Below, piece by piece: positions 7,414-15,480 of a stretch of 38,694 bases of DNA; position 1 is the first letter of the stretch, and each line of letters opens with the position of its first letter. The stretch lies in the NCBI GenBank assembly GCA_036382515.1, contig DASVHQ010000310.1, forward strand, positions 1 to 38,694, given 5' to 3'. The notes beneath the pieces were generated by a model that was not told the origin of the DNA, did no database searches, and was given only the letters and a program-made list of their open reading frames with translations. A program made the translations under genes and the position numbers. This stretch comes from JADGRF01 sp036382515. GTDB taxonomy: Bacteria > Myxococcota_A > Polyangia > Polyangiales > JAFGIB01.

Positions 7414-8520
7414 TCAATCCGATCCACGACCCGGCCGCGCGCCGGCTTGCCGCTGCGCGCTGCGCCGCCGTTCACCGAGCGCAGTGCAGCCCGCGATGCA
7501 CAGCTCCTGGCGATGCGCCGGCAGCTGCAGCGCGCGCGGCTTCTGCAATCCCAGCTCCTGCGCCTGCCGCAAGAAGCGCGGCAGATCGTCGAGGAACGCC
7601 CAGTCGTTCAGCTTCAGGGTGAGCACCGCGCCCAGCAGCGTACGCCGGTACAAGGAAGCGAAACGACTCGCCGCGCGCAGCGCAACCTGCGGCGCCAGAT
7701 GCACGTCCAGTAGCAGCCAGTCGACCTGCTCCGGCAGGTCGCGCTTGCCGATGGCAGCCATCGGCTGCTGCAGATGCTGAAGGCGCGCAGCCGAAGGCCC
7801 CTCGAAGGCCAGCACGTGCGGATCCATCGCGCCCGGATCGACGCCGACCACGCGCACGCCGCGCCGCAAGAGCGCGTACGCGGCGCCGCCCGGTGCCGCA
7901 CCCAGCTCGAGCGCACAATCGCCAGCCACGAGCGGTAAGTCGAACGCAGCGATGGCTTCCTCGATCTTGCGGTACGCGCGTGACGGCACCGCCGCAGGCA
8001 TCACGTAGTCGTAGCGCCCGCCCGGCAGCGGCGAACGTCCGGCCGTGTGGCGGTGCAAGCCGAGCAAAAGTGGGTCGCCCGGTGCGACCAGCACGTCGAG
8101 CACCAGATCTCCCACGCTGGCGGCGACCTCGGCCTGGAACCCGCCGCCAACGGCGGCGCGCAGCTGCGTCTCGATGGCGGCTGCCAGCGCAGCTGCGTCG
8201 TGTGCAGGCGGCGCCTCGTCGGGCCGGTACAAGTCCAGCTCGCTCACGTGCAGGCGCAGCGGCTGGGGCAGCGTGCCGACGTGCTGCGCTGCTGCCTGGG
8301 CGTCAGCGAAAGTGCCGAGCGACACGCCAAACACCCGGGCCAACGGGCAGTCGAGCTGCACGTCGGGCGTCACGCTCGCACGGCTGCGGAACGTGACCAG
8401 GCCTGGCCGCTGGTAAGCGGGCCGCAGCCCCGGGTGCGAGGCCGTGACGGCGCGCTTGAGCGCGGCCTCGGCACCGCGCTGGCACTGCACGAACAAGAAC
8501 GCAGAGCTTGGGTCCACCAC
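7414..8520 (-). CDS. rlmM: RlmM-like 23S rRNA 2'-O-ribose methyltransferase
   Basis: The protein of 368 residues has an N-terminal RNA-binding-type region and a C-terminal RrmJ/FtsJ Rossmann domain from about 195. The SAM-binding loop is DCALELGAAPGG (201-212), and VVGVDPGAMDPH (224-235) parallels RlmM. A K-D-K-E 2'-O-methyltransferase tetrad can be placed at Lys185 (YRKIEEA), Asp272 (WLLLDV), Lys303 (LTLKLND) and the Glu of RQELCIAG. RlmM methylates C2498 of 23S rRNA in enterobacteria; the target here is inferred. The start is GTG at 8520 (GTGGTG), with AGGGA nine bases upstream. The frame stays open far beyond, but that part overlaps the plus-strand lipoprotein gene and is not coding. Confidence 0.8.
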   Translation of the reverse strand: MVDPSSAFLFVQCQRGAEAALKRAVTASHPGLRPAYQRPGLVTFRSRASVTPDVQLDCPLARVFGVSLGTFADAQAAAQHVGTLPQPLRLHVSELDLYRPDEAPPAHDAAALAAAIETQLRAAVGGGFQAEVAASVGDLVLDVLVAPGDPLLLGLHRHTAGRSPLPGGRYDYVMPAAVPSRAYRKIEEAIAAFDLPLVAGDCALELGAAPGGAAYALLRRGVRVVGVDPGAMDPHVLAFEGPSAARLQHLQQPMAAIGKRDLPEQVDWLLLDVHLAPQVALRAASRFASLYRRTLLGAVLTLKLNDWAFLDDLPRFLRQAQELGLQKPRALQLPAHRQELCIAGCTALGERRRSAQRQAGARPGRGSD

Positions 8521-8736
8521 GGCTTTCGATCCCTGCCCGCTCGTAGCATGCCGGCGGGCGCGGCTGCGAGCTCGCGCGCCGGCCTGCGATCGGCGGCGCC
8601 CAGGCGCGCTTTTTCGTGGCGGAGGCCCGGCCATGCGAGCAAAGTGTCCGCTGGCCGGGCCGGTGCCCGGCGCACGCGGTGTTGGTCCGGGGCCCCTGGC
8701 GCGGCCCGGGAAGAGCCCGCAACCGGGAGAGTCTCG

Positions 8737-9648
8737 ATGCACCACCGCCACGCCGCCTGGCTCCTGCGCCTCCGATGGGTCATTCGCGTCGTTCGCGTCA
8801 TTCGCGTCATTCGCGTCATTCGCGTCATTCGCGTCATGGCCATCGCTGCGGCCGCGACCGCCGGCTGCGCCAGCGATGCGCCGCTCGGCCAGTGCGTCCA
8901 GGGCACCTGCAGCAACGCCGACGCCGGACACCCCACCGCCAAGGATGCCGCCGCCGCTGCCGATGGCGGCACAGCCGGCCATGGCGGCAGCAGCGATGCG
9001 AGCACGACCGGCGATGGCGCCGCTGCCCGCGGCTGCGCGACGGGCAAGGTCTGCACCGAGTCGTGGCTCTGCACGCCGTGGACCACCAACGGCTCGAGCA
9101 ACGACGGCACGCGCAGCTGCGTGGACCAGTGCAAGTGCACCAACCCCACGGCCGCGCACCCAAAGCCCGTGGAAACCGCCACGCTGCCGGTTCTGGATTT
9201 CGGCTACTACCAGTGCAACGTCGAGCCGGTGCTGGACAAGTTCTGCGCGCAGCTTGGCTGCCACGGCACCGAGCGTGGTCGGGCGTTTCGTATCTACGCG
9301 CGCGGTCGGCTGCGCCACAAGGGCGAGTCGCTCAGCGCGGTCTGCCAGGGTGAGAACTCACCCACCACCGACAAGTGCGTCGGCTCGGTCGAGTGCGCCT
9401 GCGACCAGCAGCCCCACACCCAGGCCGAGCTGCGCATGAACTTCGACGCCGCGCGCGGTCTATTGCTCGACGACCAGGGCAAGGCGCTGACCACGATCGA
9501 TAACAGTGGCCTGCTCAAGCAGCCGCTGAGCGGCGGGGGCCTCGCACACGCGGGAATCCACATCTTCCGGCCAAACGACTCGAACTACACGAAGCTCAAG
9601 ACCTGGCTCGGCAAGGCGGCCGTGACGTGCGCAGGCGACACGAACTGA
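8737..9648 (+). CDS. Cys-rich secreted lipoprotein with c-type-haem-like CX4CH motif
   Basis: A 303-residue protein starting at ATG 8737, supported by GGGAGA six bases upstream. The leader contains six VIR/VVR tripeptides encoded by a 9-bp tandem repeat, then MAIAAAATAGC, a lipobox that predicts lipidation at Cys. After an Ala/Gly/Asp-rich linker comes a Cys-rich domain with VEPVLDKFCAQLGCHGTE, whose CX4CH resembles the degenerate haem-like motif of predicted lipoproteins found in myxobacteria, followed by a second Cys-rich loop (CVGSVECACDQQ). It is probably anchored in a membrane and faces the periplasm or surface. Function is unknown. It stands divergent from the rlmM-like gene. An internal ATG at 8836 would give a short conventional leader but has no ribosome-binding site. 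Confidence 0.8.
   Translation: MHHRHAAWLLRLRWVIRVVRVIRVIRVIRVIRVMAIAAAATAGCASDAPLGQCVQGTCSNADAGHPTAKDAAAAADGGTAGHGGSSDASTTGDGAAARGCATGKVCTESWLCTPWTTNGSSNDGTRSCVDQCKCTNPTAAHPKPVETATLPVLDFGYYQCNVEPVLDKFCAQLGCHGTERGRAFRIYARGRLRHKGESLSAVCQGENSPTTDKCVGSVECACDQQPHTQAELRMNFDAARGLLLDDQGKALTTIDNSGLLKQPLSGGGLAHAGIHIFRPNDSNYTKLKTWLGKAAVTCAGDTN
8779..8832 (+). repeat. 9-bp in-frame tandem repeat (GTCATTCGC) x6
   Basis: Six consecutive units GTCATTCGC run from 8779 to 8832; the second unit is GTCGTTCGC. They are followed by the partial unit GTCAT. Each unit encodes Val-Ile-Arg inside the leader of the lipoprotein gene, so copy-number changes keep the reading frame. Uniform units imply recent expansion by slippage. 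Confidence 0.95.
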
Positions 9649-9717
9649 GCCGCTGCACGCGCCTTGCGTGACGAGCAGGGCGGCACGTACGATCGCGGCG
9701 CAAGCCAGGAGGGCGAC

Positions 9718-11109
9718 GTGGCCGCAAAACGAGCACCGGTAACAAGCGCAAGCCAAGCGGGATCGGCGTTCGAAGCCATCGAGCGCAGCGACAGCCACAA
9801 GGTGAAGGTCGCCATCACCGACATCGATGGCGTGCTGCGTGGCAAGTACCTGCATCGCGACAAGTTCCTGTCGGCCATCAAGTCGGGCTTCGGCTTCTGC
9901 AACGTGGTGTTCGGCTGGGACTGCGCCGACGTCTGCTACGACGACGCGACCTACACCGGCTGGCACACGGGCTATCCGGACGCGCTCGCGCGCATCGACG
10001 AGAGCACGTTCCGGCGCGTGCCCTGGGACGGCAACGTGCCGTTCTTCCTGGGCGACTTCGAAGGCACCGACGGCAAACCACTGCCCATCTGCCCGCGTCA
10101 GTTGCTCAAGAGCGTGATCGCGCGCGCGCGCAAGCAGGGCTTCGAAGCGCTGTTCGGCATGGAGTTCGAGTGGTTCAACTTTCGGGAGACGCCCGACACG
10201 CTCGCCGCCAAAGGCCACGCGTCGCCACAGCCGCTCACGCCCGGCATGTTCGGTTATTCGCTGGTGCGCATGGCGCAGAACCCCGGCTACTTCAGCGCGC
10301 TCATGGATGAGCTACCCACGTTCGGTGTGCCCGTCGAAGGCCTGCACACCGAGACCGGACCCGGCGTGTTCGAAGCCGCGATCCTGTACTCGCACGCGCT
10401 CGAGGCAGCCGACCGCGCCGTGCTCTTCAAGACCGCGGCAAAGGAGATCGGTGCGCGCTTCGGCATCATGCCGAGCTTCATGGCCAAGTGGAATGCGCGC
10501 TTACCCGGCTGCAGCGGCCACAGCCACCAGAGCCTGTGGACGCTGGACGGCAAGCAGAACGTGTTCTTCGACGACAGGGCCGAGCACAAGATGAGCAAGC
10601 TGTTCCGCAGCTACATCGCCGGCCAGCTCGCGCTCTTGCCCGAGATCTTGCCGTTCTTTGCACCCACCGTGAACAGCTACAAACGCCTGGTCGACGGCTA
10701 CTGGGCACCCACCAAGACCACCTGGGGCATCGACAATCGCACGGTCGCACTGCGCGTGATCCCGGGCAGCCCGAAGTCCACGCGCCTCGAAACGCGCGTG
10801 CCTGGCTCCGACGTCAACCCGTACCTGGCGATCGCCGCGTGCCTTGCCGCAGGCCTTTGGGGCATCGAGCAAAAGCTGAAGCTCAGCGATGCACCGGTGA
10901 TCGGCAGTGCCTACCTCGCGAAAGGCGCCGAACGTCTGCCGCGCACGCTGCAGGAAGCGACCGAGAAGCTTGCCGAGTCGAAGATTGCACCACAGATCTT
11001 CGGTCGCGAATTCGTCGAGCACTTCGTCACCACGCGCCGCTGGGAATGGCGACAATTCCAGGACGCCGTGACCGACTGGGAGCTCAAGCGTTACTTCGAG
11101 GTGAGCTGA
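9718..11109 (+). CDS. Glutamine synthetase family ligase (GlnA/PuuA-like)
   Basis: A 463-residue member of the glutamine synthetase superfamily, with the beta-grasp N-terminal part (about 20-110) and catalytic domain. The metal-site blocks EALFGMEFEWFNF, EGLHTETGPGVFEAAI and PGCSGHSHQSLW, and the RVIPGSPKSTRLETRVPGSD block, are all recognisable. The start is GTG at 9718, because a perfect AGGAGG (9707-9712) lies five bases upstream; the open frame extends further but without support. The downstream alcohol and aldehyde dehydrogenases suggest a gamma-glutamylation route for an amine or amino alcohol, as PuuA does for putrescine, rather than bulk ammonia assimilation. The substrate is inference. 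The gene ends in TGATGA, overlapping the next start. Confidence 0.88.
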   Translation: MAAKRAPVTSASQAGSAFEAIERSDSHKVKVAITDIDGVLRGKYLHRDKFLSAIKSGFGFCNVVFGWDCADVCYDDATYTGWHTGYPDALARIDESTFRRVPWDGNVPFFLGDFEGTDGKPLPICPRQLLKSVIARARKQGFEALFGMEFEWFNFRETPDTLAAKGHASPQPLTPGMFGYSLVRMAQNPGYFSALMDELPTFGVPVEGLHTETGPGVFEAAILYSHALEAADRAVLFKTAAKEIGARFGIMPSFMAKWNARLPGCSGHSHQSLWTLDGKQNVFFDDRAEHKMSKLFRSYIAGQLALLPEILPFFAPTVNSYKRLVDGYWAPTKTTWGIDNRTVALRVIPGSPKSTRLETRVPGSDVNPYLAIAACLAAGLWGIEQKLKLSDAPVIGSAYLAKGAERLPRTLQEATEKLAESKIAPQIFGREFVEHFVTTRRWEWRQFQDAVTDWELKRYFEVS

Positions 11110-12251
11110 TGAGCACGTATCGTTTTTCCTTTCCGACCACGATCCACTTCGGCCCGGGCGTGCGCGCCAAGGTTCCAGCTGCTCTGCTCGCCGAAGGCAA
11201 GAAGCGCCCGCTGGTAGTGACCGACAAGGGCGTGGCCGCGCTGCCGATGCTGGCGGAGCTGGTCGCGGCGCTGCGCAAGGAAGGCCTCGAGCCCGCGGTG
11301 TTCTCGGGCGTGTGGGGCAACCCCGTCGGGTCGCAGGTGCAGGCCGGTGTGACGGCATTCAACGCTCATCACGCCGACAGCCTCGTGGGCCTCGGCGGAG
11401 GCGCTGCGCTCGATGTGGCCAAGGCCATTGGCCTCCTGGCCACGCATCCTGGCGACATCTTCGACTACGAAGACGACAAGCCCGGCGCGCGACCCTTCGG
11501 CAAGGAGATTCCTTACTGGGTCGCCTTGCCCACCACGGCCGGCACCGGCAGCGAAGTCGGCCGCAGCACGGTGATCGCCGACGAGCAAACGCACGTGAAG
11601 AAGATCATCTTCCACCCGATCTTGCTCGCGCGTCAGGTGTTCGCCGATCCGGAGCTCACGCTGGCGCTGCCCCCGAAGATCACCGCCGCCACCGGCATGG
11701 ACGCGCTCACGCACTGCGTCGAGAGCTATCTCGCCAAGGGCTACCATCCGATCTGCGATGGCGTTGCGCTCGAGGGCGTGCGGCTCGCAGCGCAGGCGCT
11801 GACCACGTGCGTGAGACAGCCGACGAACCTCGAAGCGCGCGGCTCCATGCTGATGGCCTCGATGATGGGCGCCATCGCGTTCCAAAAAGGCCTCGGGCTC
11901 ACCCACTCCTGCGCGCATGCGCTGGGCACCGTGGCCGACATGCACCACGGCCTGGCCAACGGCTTGATGATCGACCACGCGCTGGCGTTCAACCTGCAGG
12001 CCGTGCCCGAGCGCTTCCACACGCTCGCCGTGACCGTGGGCCTGCGCGACAGCCGGCCCGAGGCGTTCGTAGGCTGGCTCAGCGAGCAGAAGGCCCAGGT
12101 CGGAATCGCGGCGAAGCTCTCGGCCGAGGGTATCCGCGAAGAGCAGCTGGAACGCCTGGCGCAGCTCGCCCTCGAAGACTCGTGCCACCTCAACAACCCG
12201 CGCCCCGTGACGCGTGCCGACTTCGACGCGATCTTCCGCGCCGCGCTGTAG
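11109..12251 (+). CDS. Iron-containing (type III) alcohol dehydrogenase
   Basis: This 380-residue NAD(P)-dependent enzyme would interconvert an alcohol and an aldehyde. It shows the nucleotide-binding GLGGGAALDVAKAI, the PTTAGTGSEV signature, and metal-ligand regions MDALTHCVESY, GLTHSCAHALG and MHHGLANG, in family order and spacing; the length is typical. Its ATG overlaps the stop of the glutamine-synthetase-like gene (TGATGA), and an aldehyde dehydrogenase follows after 7 bp, so alcohol, aldehyde and acid steps are encoded together. A choline-type pathway (compare GbsB/GbsA of Bacillus) or amino-alcohol oxidation are candidates that sequence alone cannot separate. Confidence 0.92.
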   Translation: MSTYRFSFPTTIHFGPGVRAKVPAALLAEGKKRPLVVTDKGVAALPMLAELVAALRKEGLEPAVFSGVWGNPVGSQVQAGVTAFNAHHADSLVGLGGGAALDVAKAIGLLATHPGDIFDYEDDKPGARPFGKEIPYWVALPTTAGTGSEVGRSTVIADEQTHVKKIIFHPILLARQVFADPELTLALPPKITAATGMDALTHCVESYLAKGYHPICDGVALEGVRLAAQALTTCVRQPTNLEARGSMLMASMMGAIAFQKGLGLTHSCAHALGTVADMHHGLANGLMIDHALAFNLQAVPERFHTLAVTVGLRDSRPEAFVGWLSEQKAQVGIAAKLSAEGIREEQLERLAQLALEDSCHLNNPRPVTRADFDAIFRAAL

Positions 12252-12258
12252 AGGACCC

Positions 12259-13620
12259 ATGAAGATCTACAACCCCGCCAGTGGACAAGTGATCGACGAC
12301 GTCAGCGAAGACGCGCCCGAAGCCATCGTGCGCAAGGTCGACGCGGCACGCCGCGCCCAGCCGGCTTGGGCCGCACGCCCCTTCGCCGAGCGCGCAGCGA
12401 TCTTGAAGCGCTTCCGCGATCTGGTCGTGGCGCGCAAGGAGACACTCGCGCAGATCCTCACGCGCGAAGTCGGCAAGCCGATCACGCAAGCGCGCAACGA
12501 GCTCAACGCCTTGCCCGGCCGCCTCGATTTCTTCCTCGCCAACACCGAGCGCGCGCTCGCCGAGGAGACCGTGCACAGCGAGACCGGTCTGGTCGAGCGC
12601 ATCGGCTTCGAGCCGCTGGGCGTGGTCGCCAACATCTCGGCGTGGAACTACCCCTGGTTCGTGGGCAGCAACGTGTTCTTCCCCGCGCTGCTCACCGGTA
12701 ACGCCGTGGTCTACAAGCCCTCCGAGCTCGCTACGCTCACGGGCCTGGCGATCCGCGATCTGCTGCACGAGAGCGGCGTGCCCGCCGAGGTGTTCGCGAG
12801 CGCGATCGGCGCGGCTTCGGCAGGTGCCGCGCTGCTCGACGCGCACATCGACTCGGTCTGCTTCACCGGCTCGTACGCCACCGGCCGCCGCATCGCCGAG
12901 AGCGCGGGCAAGCGTCTGATCAGGGTGCAGCTCGAGCTAGGCGGCAAAGATCCCATCTACGTCGCCGACGACGTCGATGTGGCCGCCGCCGCAGCCGCCG
13001 TGGCCGATGGCGCGTTCTACAACACCGGCCAGAGCTGTTGCGCCGTCGAGCGCATCTACGTGCACGAGAAGATCCACGACGCGTTCGTGCAGTGCTTCGT
13101 CGCCGAGGTCTCGCGCTTCAAGCTCGGCGATCCGCAAGACGAGAGCACGTACATCGGCCCGCTCACCCGCGCCGCGCAAGTCGGGGTGCTGGAACGCCAG
13201 GTGCAAGACGCGCTGACCAAGGGCGCCCAACTCTTGCTCGGCGGCAAGCGGCTCGACCGCCCCGGCAATTGGTTCACACCCACGGTCTTCGACCGCGCCG
13301 ACCACACCATGGAGCTGATGCGCGAGGAGAGCTTCGGCCCAGTGATCGGCATCGCGAGCGTGACCGACGACGACGCCGCGCTACGCTTGATGAACGACAC
13401 CGAGTACGGCCTCACGGCCGGCGTCTACAGCCAGAGCCAAGAGCGCGCCCAGCGCATCCTCGCGGGCGTGCATGCCGGCAGCGCGTACTGGAACTGCTGC
13501 GACCGCGTGAGCCCGCGGCTGCCATGGTCGGGCCGCGGACACTCGGGGCTGGGCAGCACGCTGGGCACACTCGGCATCCGCACCTTCGTGCAACCCAAGG
13601 CTTGGCACCTGCGCGGCTGA
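12259..13620 (+). CDS. NAD(P)-dependent aldehyde dehydrogenase
   Basis: A 453-residue aldehyde dehydrogenase superfamily enzyme that would oxidise the aldehyde made by the upstream alcohol dehydrogenase. The general-base Glu lies in LELGGKDPIYV and the catalytic Cys in NTGQSCCAVERIYVH; the substrate-tunnel block EESFGPVIGI and C-terminal WSGRGHSGLGS are also present. The start ATG at 12259 follows GAGGA closely and lies 7 bp after the preceding stop. The closest subgroup appears to be the broad succinate-semialdehyde/betaine-aldehyde type, but the native aldehyde is not identifiable. It closes the three-gene operon; a 14-bp palindrome follows. Confidence 0.92.
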   Translation: MKIYNPASGQVIDDVSEDAPEAIVRKVDAARRAQPAWAARPFAERAAILKRFRDLVVARKETLAQILTREVGKPITQARNELNALPGRLDFFLANTERALAEETVHSETGLVERIGFEPLGVVANISAWNYPWFVGSNVFFPALLTGNAVVYKPSELATLTGLAIRDLLHESGVPAEVFASAIGAASAGAALLDAHIDSVCFTGSYATGRRIAESAGKRLIRVQLELGGKDPIYVADDVDVAAAAAAVADGAFYNTGQSCCAVERIYVHEKIHDAFVQCFVAEVSRFKLGDPQDESTYIGPLTRAAQVGVLERQVQDALTKGAQLLLGGKRLDRPGNWFTPTVFDRADHTMELMREESFGPVIGIASVTDDDAALRLMNDTEYGLTAGVYSQSQERAQRILAGVHAGSAYWNCCDRVSPRLPWSGRGHSGLGSTLGTLGIRTFVQPKAWHLRG

Positions 13621-13626
13621 CGGCGG

Positions 13627-13640
13627 CGCGCTGCAGCGCG
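13627..13640. terminator. Perfect 14-bp palindrome between convergent genes
   Basis: CGCGCTGCAGCGCG at 13627-13640 lies between the stops of the aldehyde dehydrogenase (13620) and the minus-strand thioesterase (13652). It could form a compact hairpin in either transcript, but there is no T-tract, so an intrinsic terminator is only suggested. Confidence 0.35.
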
Positions 13641-13651
13641 GCTACTGCGGG

Positions 13652-14155
13652 CTACGGGCGCAGGCTCTTGCGCGCCAGCTCGTCCTTGAGCGCCAGGCGC
13701 GATTGCCTGCGCACCTGCGCGTCGTGGAAGCGCCGCTGCTCGACTTCACTCTCCGGCATGACCTGTGGGACCACCCGCGGCTTGCCGGCGGCATCAATGG
13801 CCACGAAGGTGAGATACGAAGTCGCCACGTGCGTGCGCACGCCCGTGATCGGATCTTCGCTTTCCAAGCGCGCACCCACTTCCATCGAGGTGCGGCCGGT
13901 GAAGTTCACGCACGCCCGAATGCACACGACGTGACCGAGCTTGACGGGCGCCACGAAGTGCAGCGCATCGATGGTGGCCGTGACACAAGGCCCGCGCGCG
14001 TGGCGGGTGGCCGCGATGGCCGCCGCGATGTCGATCCACGCCATCAGCTGCCCCCCAAAGATGGTCCCCAGCCAGTTGGTGTGGCCGGGCAACACCAGCT
14101 CCGTCATCTCGACGCGTGAGGCACTGACAGGTTTCGGTTGCATTGGCTCAGACAT
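13652..14155 (-). CDS. Hotdog-fold acyl-CoA thioesterase (YciA/BFIT-like)
   Basis: A 167-residue acyl-CoA hydrolase. The hotdog-domain signature is clear: VLPGHTNWLGTIFGGQLMAWID with the helix Asn and Gly-Gly, then ATRHARGPCVTATIDALHF and FTGRTSMEVGARLESEDP. Such enzymes hydrolyse acyl-CoAs to free acid and CoA in the cytosol and usually act as hexamers. The C-terminal 35 residues are charged and variable. The ATG at 14155 is used; a GTG two codons upstream is possible and neither has a good Shine-Dalgarno. The gene faces the aldehyde dehydrogenase operon. The intergenic stretch 14156-14377 upstream contains a small CTGTGC/GCACAG stem (14299-14318) and no gene. Confidence 0.88.
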   Translation of the reverse strand: MSEPMQPKPVSASRVEMTELVLPGHTNWLGTIFGGQLMAWIDIAAAIAATRHARGPCVTATIDALHFVAPVKLGHVVCIRACVNFTGRTSMEVGARLESEDPITGVRTHVATSYLTFVAIDAAGKPRVVPQVMPESEVEQRRFHDAQVRRQSRLALKDELARKSLRP

Positions 14156-14377
14156 GGTCACGCAGCGTCTGTCGGCGCTTGTCGGCCGTCAAGCCGGGCC
14201 GGCACACGACTTGCGCCGCCCCCCCCGCGCGCTCGCGCGGCGCCCGCACTAGCAGCGGCGGCACGCGTGTGTACTTAGATCACTGGCACTGCCTCCCGCT
14301 GTGCCGGGGCTAGCACAGAGCGTTCCCTTGGGAGCCTTCCTTTCACCGCGGGCTTGGCCGCACCCGTTTGTCGCCAA

Positions 14378-14926
14378 ATGGTCATGGCACGACCCGTCAT
14401 GACCATCATGACCAGCCTGCGCGTCGCCGCAGGGCTCGCGTCACTGCTGCCGCTGCTTTTGCCGCTGCGCGCTGCTGCACAGTGCGGGGGCGTGGTGTCG
14501 CAATGCCGGGACTGCCACGAGACGCGCGGCGAGCGGCCGGTGCTCGAGGCCGGCTCGCGCTCGCCATGGCATCGCGACCACGCTTTCGGTGACTTCTGTC
14601 CTCAGTGTCACGGCGGCGATGCCGACGCGACCGACGCCGAGCACGCCCACGCCGGACTGATGTCGCCGATGGCCGATGTGGCCGGCAGCTGCGGCAAGTG
14701 CCACGACCCGGCCAGCGTCGAGCACGCATACAGCTCGCCGCCGCCCACGGCAGGCCACAACGGGGCTGCGGCGAGCGGCCGAAGGCCACCCACTACGAGC
14801 CTGCCGTGGCGTAACGCTGCGTTGGCGACCACGGTCGTGCTCCTGGGCGCGAGCGCCACCTCATACGTGCTGCGCAACGAACGCCAGCTGCGCGCACGCC
14901 CGGGCGCCAAGGAGCCGGCGCCATGA
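14378..14926 (+). CDS. Tri-haem c-type cytochrome, membrane anchored
   Basis: The product has an N-terminal hydrophobic signal segment (LRVAAGLASLLPLLLPLRAAAQ), three CXXCH haem-attachment sites (CRDCH, CPQCH, CGKCH) within about 80 residues, and a C-terminal transmembrane helix (ALATTVVLLGASATSYVL). It would therefore be a periplasmic electron carrier tethered by its C-terminus. The CXXCH spacing resembles the redox modules of small multihaem cytochromes. The start is uncertain: ATG at 14378, 14384, 14399 or 14408 are all in frame and none has a clear ribosome-binding site. The stop overlaps the next start by ATGA, linking it to the YeeE/YedE pair and suggesting a redox step tied to sulfur-compound uptake. 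Confidence 0.85.
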   Translation: MVMARPVMTIMTSLRVAAGLASLLPLLLPLRAAAQCGGVVSQCRDCHETRGERPVLEAGSRSPWHRDHAFGDFCPQCHGGDADATDAEHAHAGLMSPMADVAGSCGKCHDPASVEHAYSSPPPTAGHNGAAASGRRPPTTSLPWRNAALATTVVLLGASATSYVLRNERQLRARPGAKEPAP

Positions 14927-15480
14927 CGGCACCATGGCGCAAGCCGTGGCAAGCGCTGCGCAGCCAAGCGTGGTCGCCGTATGCCGCAGGCGCGGCGCTG
15001 GGCGTGACCACCACGCTGTCGATGGCCGTGTGGGGCAAGCGCTTGAGCGGCGCCGGTGCCTACCAGCACCTGTCCGGCTACCTCGGGCGCAGCCTCGCGC
15101 CCCAGAACATCTACTGGAAGTACGTGATGCCGCCGGCCGGCATCACCTGGGAGCTGTGGTTGCTCGTCGGCACCTTCCTCGGTGCCTTTGGCTCCGCGCT
15201 CGCAAGCCGACAGTTCCGCCTGCGCAGCATGCCCGATGCGCAGTGGCAGAGCGTGTTCGGGCCGAGCGTCGTCAAGCGCTGGCTGATCGTGTTCGCGGGC
15301 ACGGCGCTGATCGAGCTGGCCGCAGGCATCGCCGGTGGCTGCACGGCGAGCCTTGCGGTCTCCGGCGGCGCGGCGCTGGCCCCGGGCGCGTTCCTGTTCA
15401 TCGTCGGCATGTTCGGCGGCGGCATCCCCACCGCACGCTGGCTGTATCGCAAGGCGCCACGCGCGGGAGCCGCCGTATGA
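14923..15480 (+). CDS. YeeE/YedE family sulfur-transport half (first subunit)
   Basis: A 185-residue membrane protein of the DUF395/YeeE-YedE type, with about five hydrophobic segments and the family signature GIAGGCTASLAVSGG, which contains the conserved Cys of sulfur-compound permeases (TsuA/YeeE transports thiosulfate). It is only half of the full-length family protein; the adjacent gene supplies the second half, so the two likely form one permease. It overlaps the cytochrome gene upstream and the second half downstream by ATGA, indicating translational coupling and equal expression. Substrate (thiosulfate or another sulfur species) is inferred from the family. Confidence 0.85.
   Translation: MTAPWRKPWQALRSQAWSPYAAGAALGVTTTLSMAVWGKRLSGAGAYQHLSGYLGRSLAPQNIYWKYVMPPAGITWELWLLVGTFLGAFGSALASRQFRLRSMPDAQWQSVFGPSVVKRWLIVFAGTALIELAAGIAGGCTASLAVSGGAALAPGAFLFIVGMFGGGIPTARWLYRKAPRAGAAV

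Noticed and set aside
7093..7713. Short open frames with repeated CWEGG-LLPGS-like peptides
   Set aside because: They are translations of the two arms of the palindromic element, not independent proteins.
8779..8832. Possible CRISPR or VNTR array
   Set aside because: Units are 9 bp with no spacers and lie in frame inside a gene, so it is a coding tandem repeat, not CRISPR.
8521..9318. Extension of the rlmM-like frame to a 634-residue protein
   Set aside because: The added region is antisense to the lipoprotein gene, low in complexity, and a GTG with a ribosome-binding site lies at 8520.
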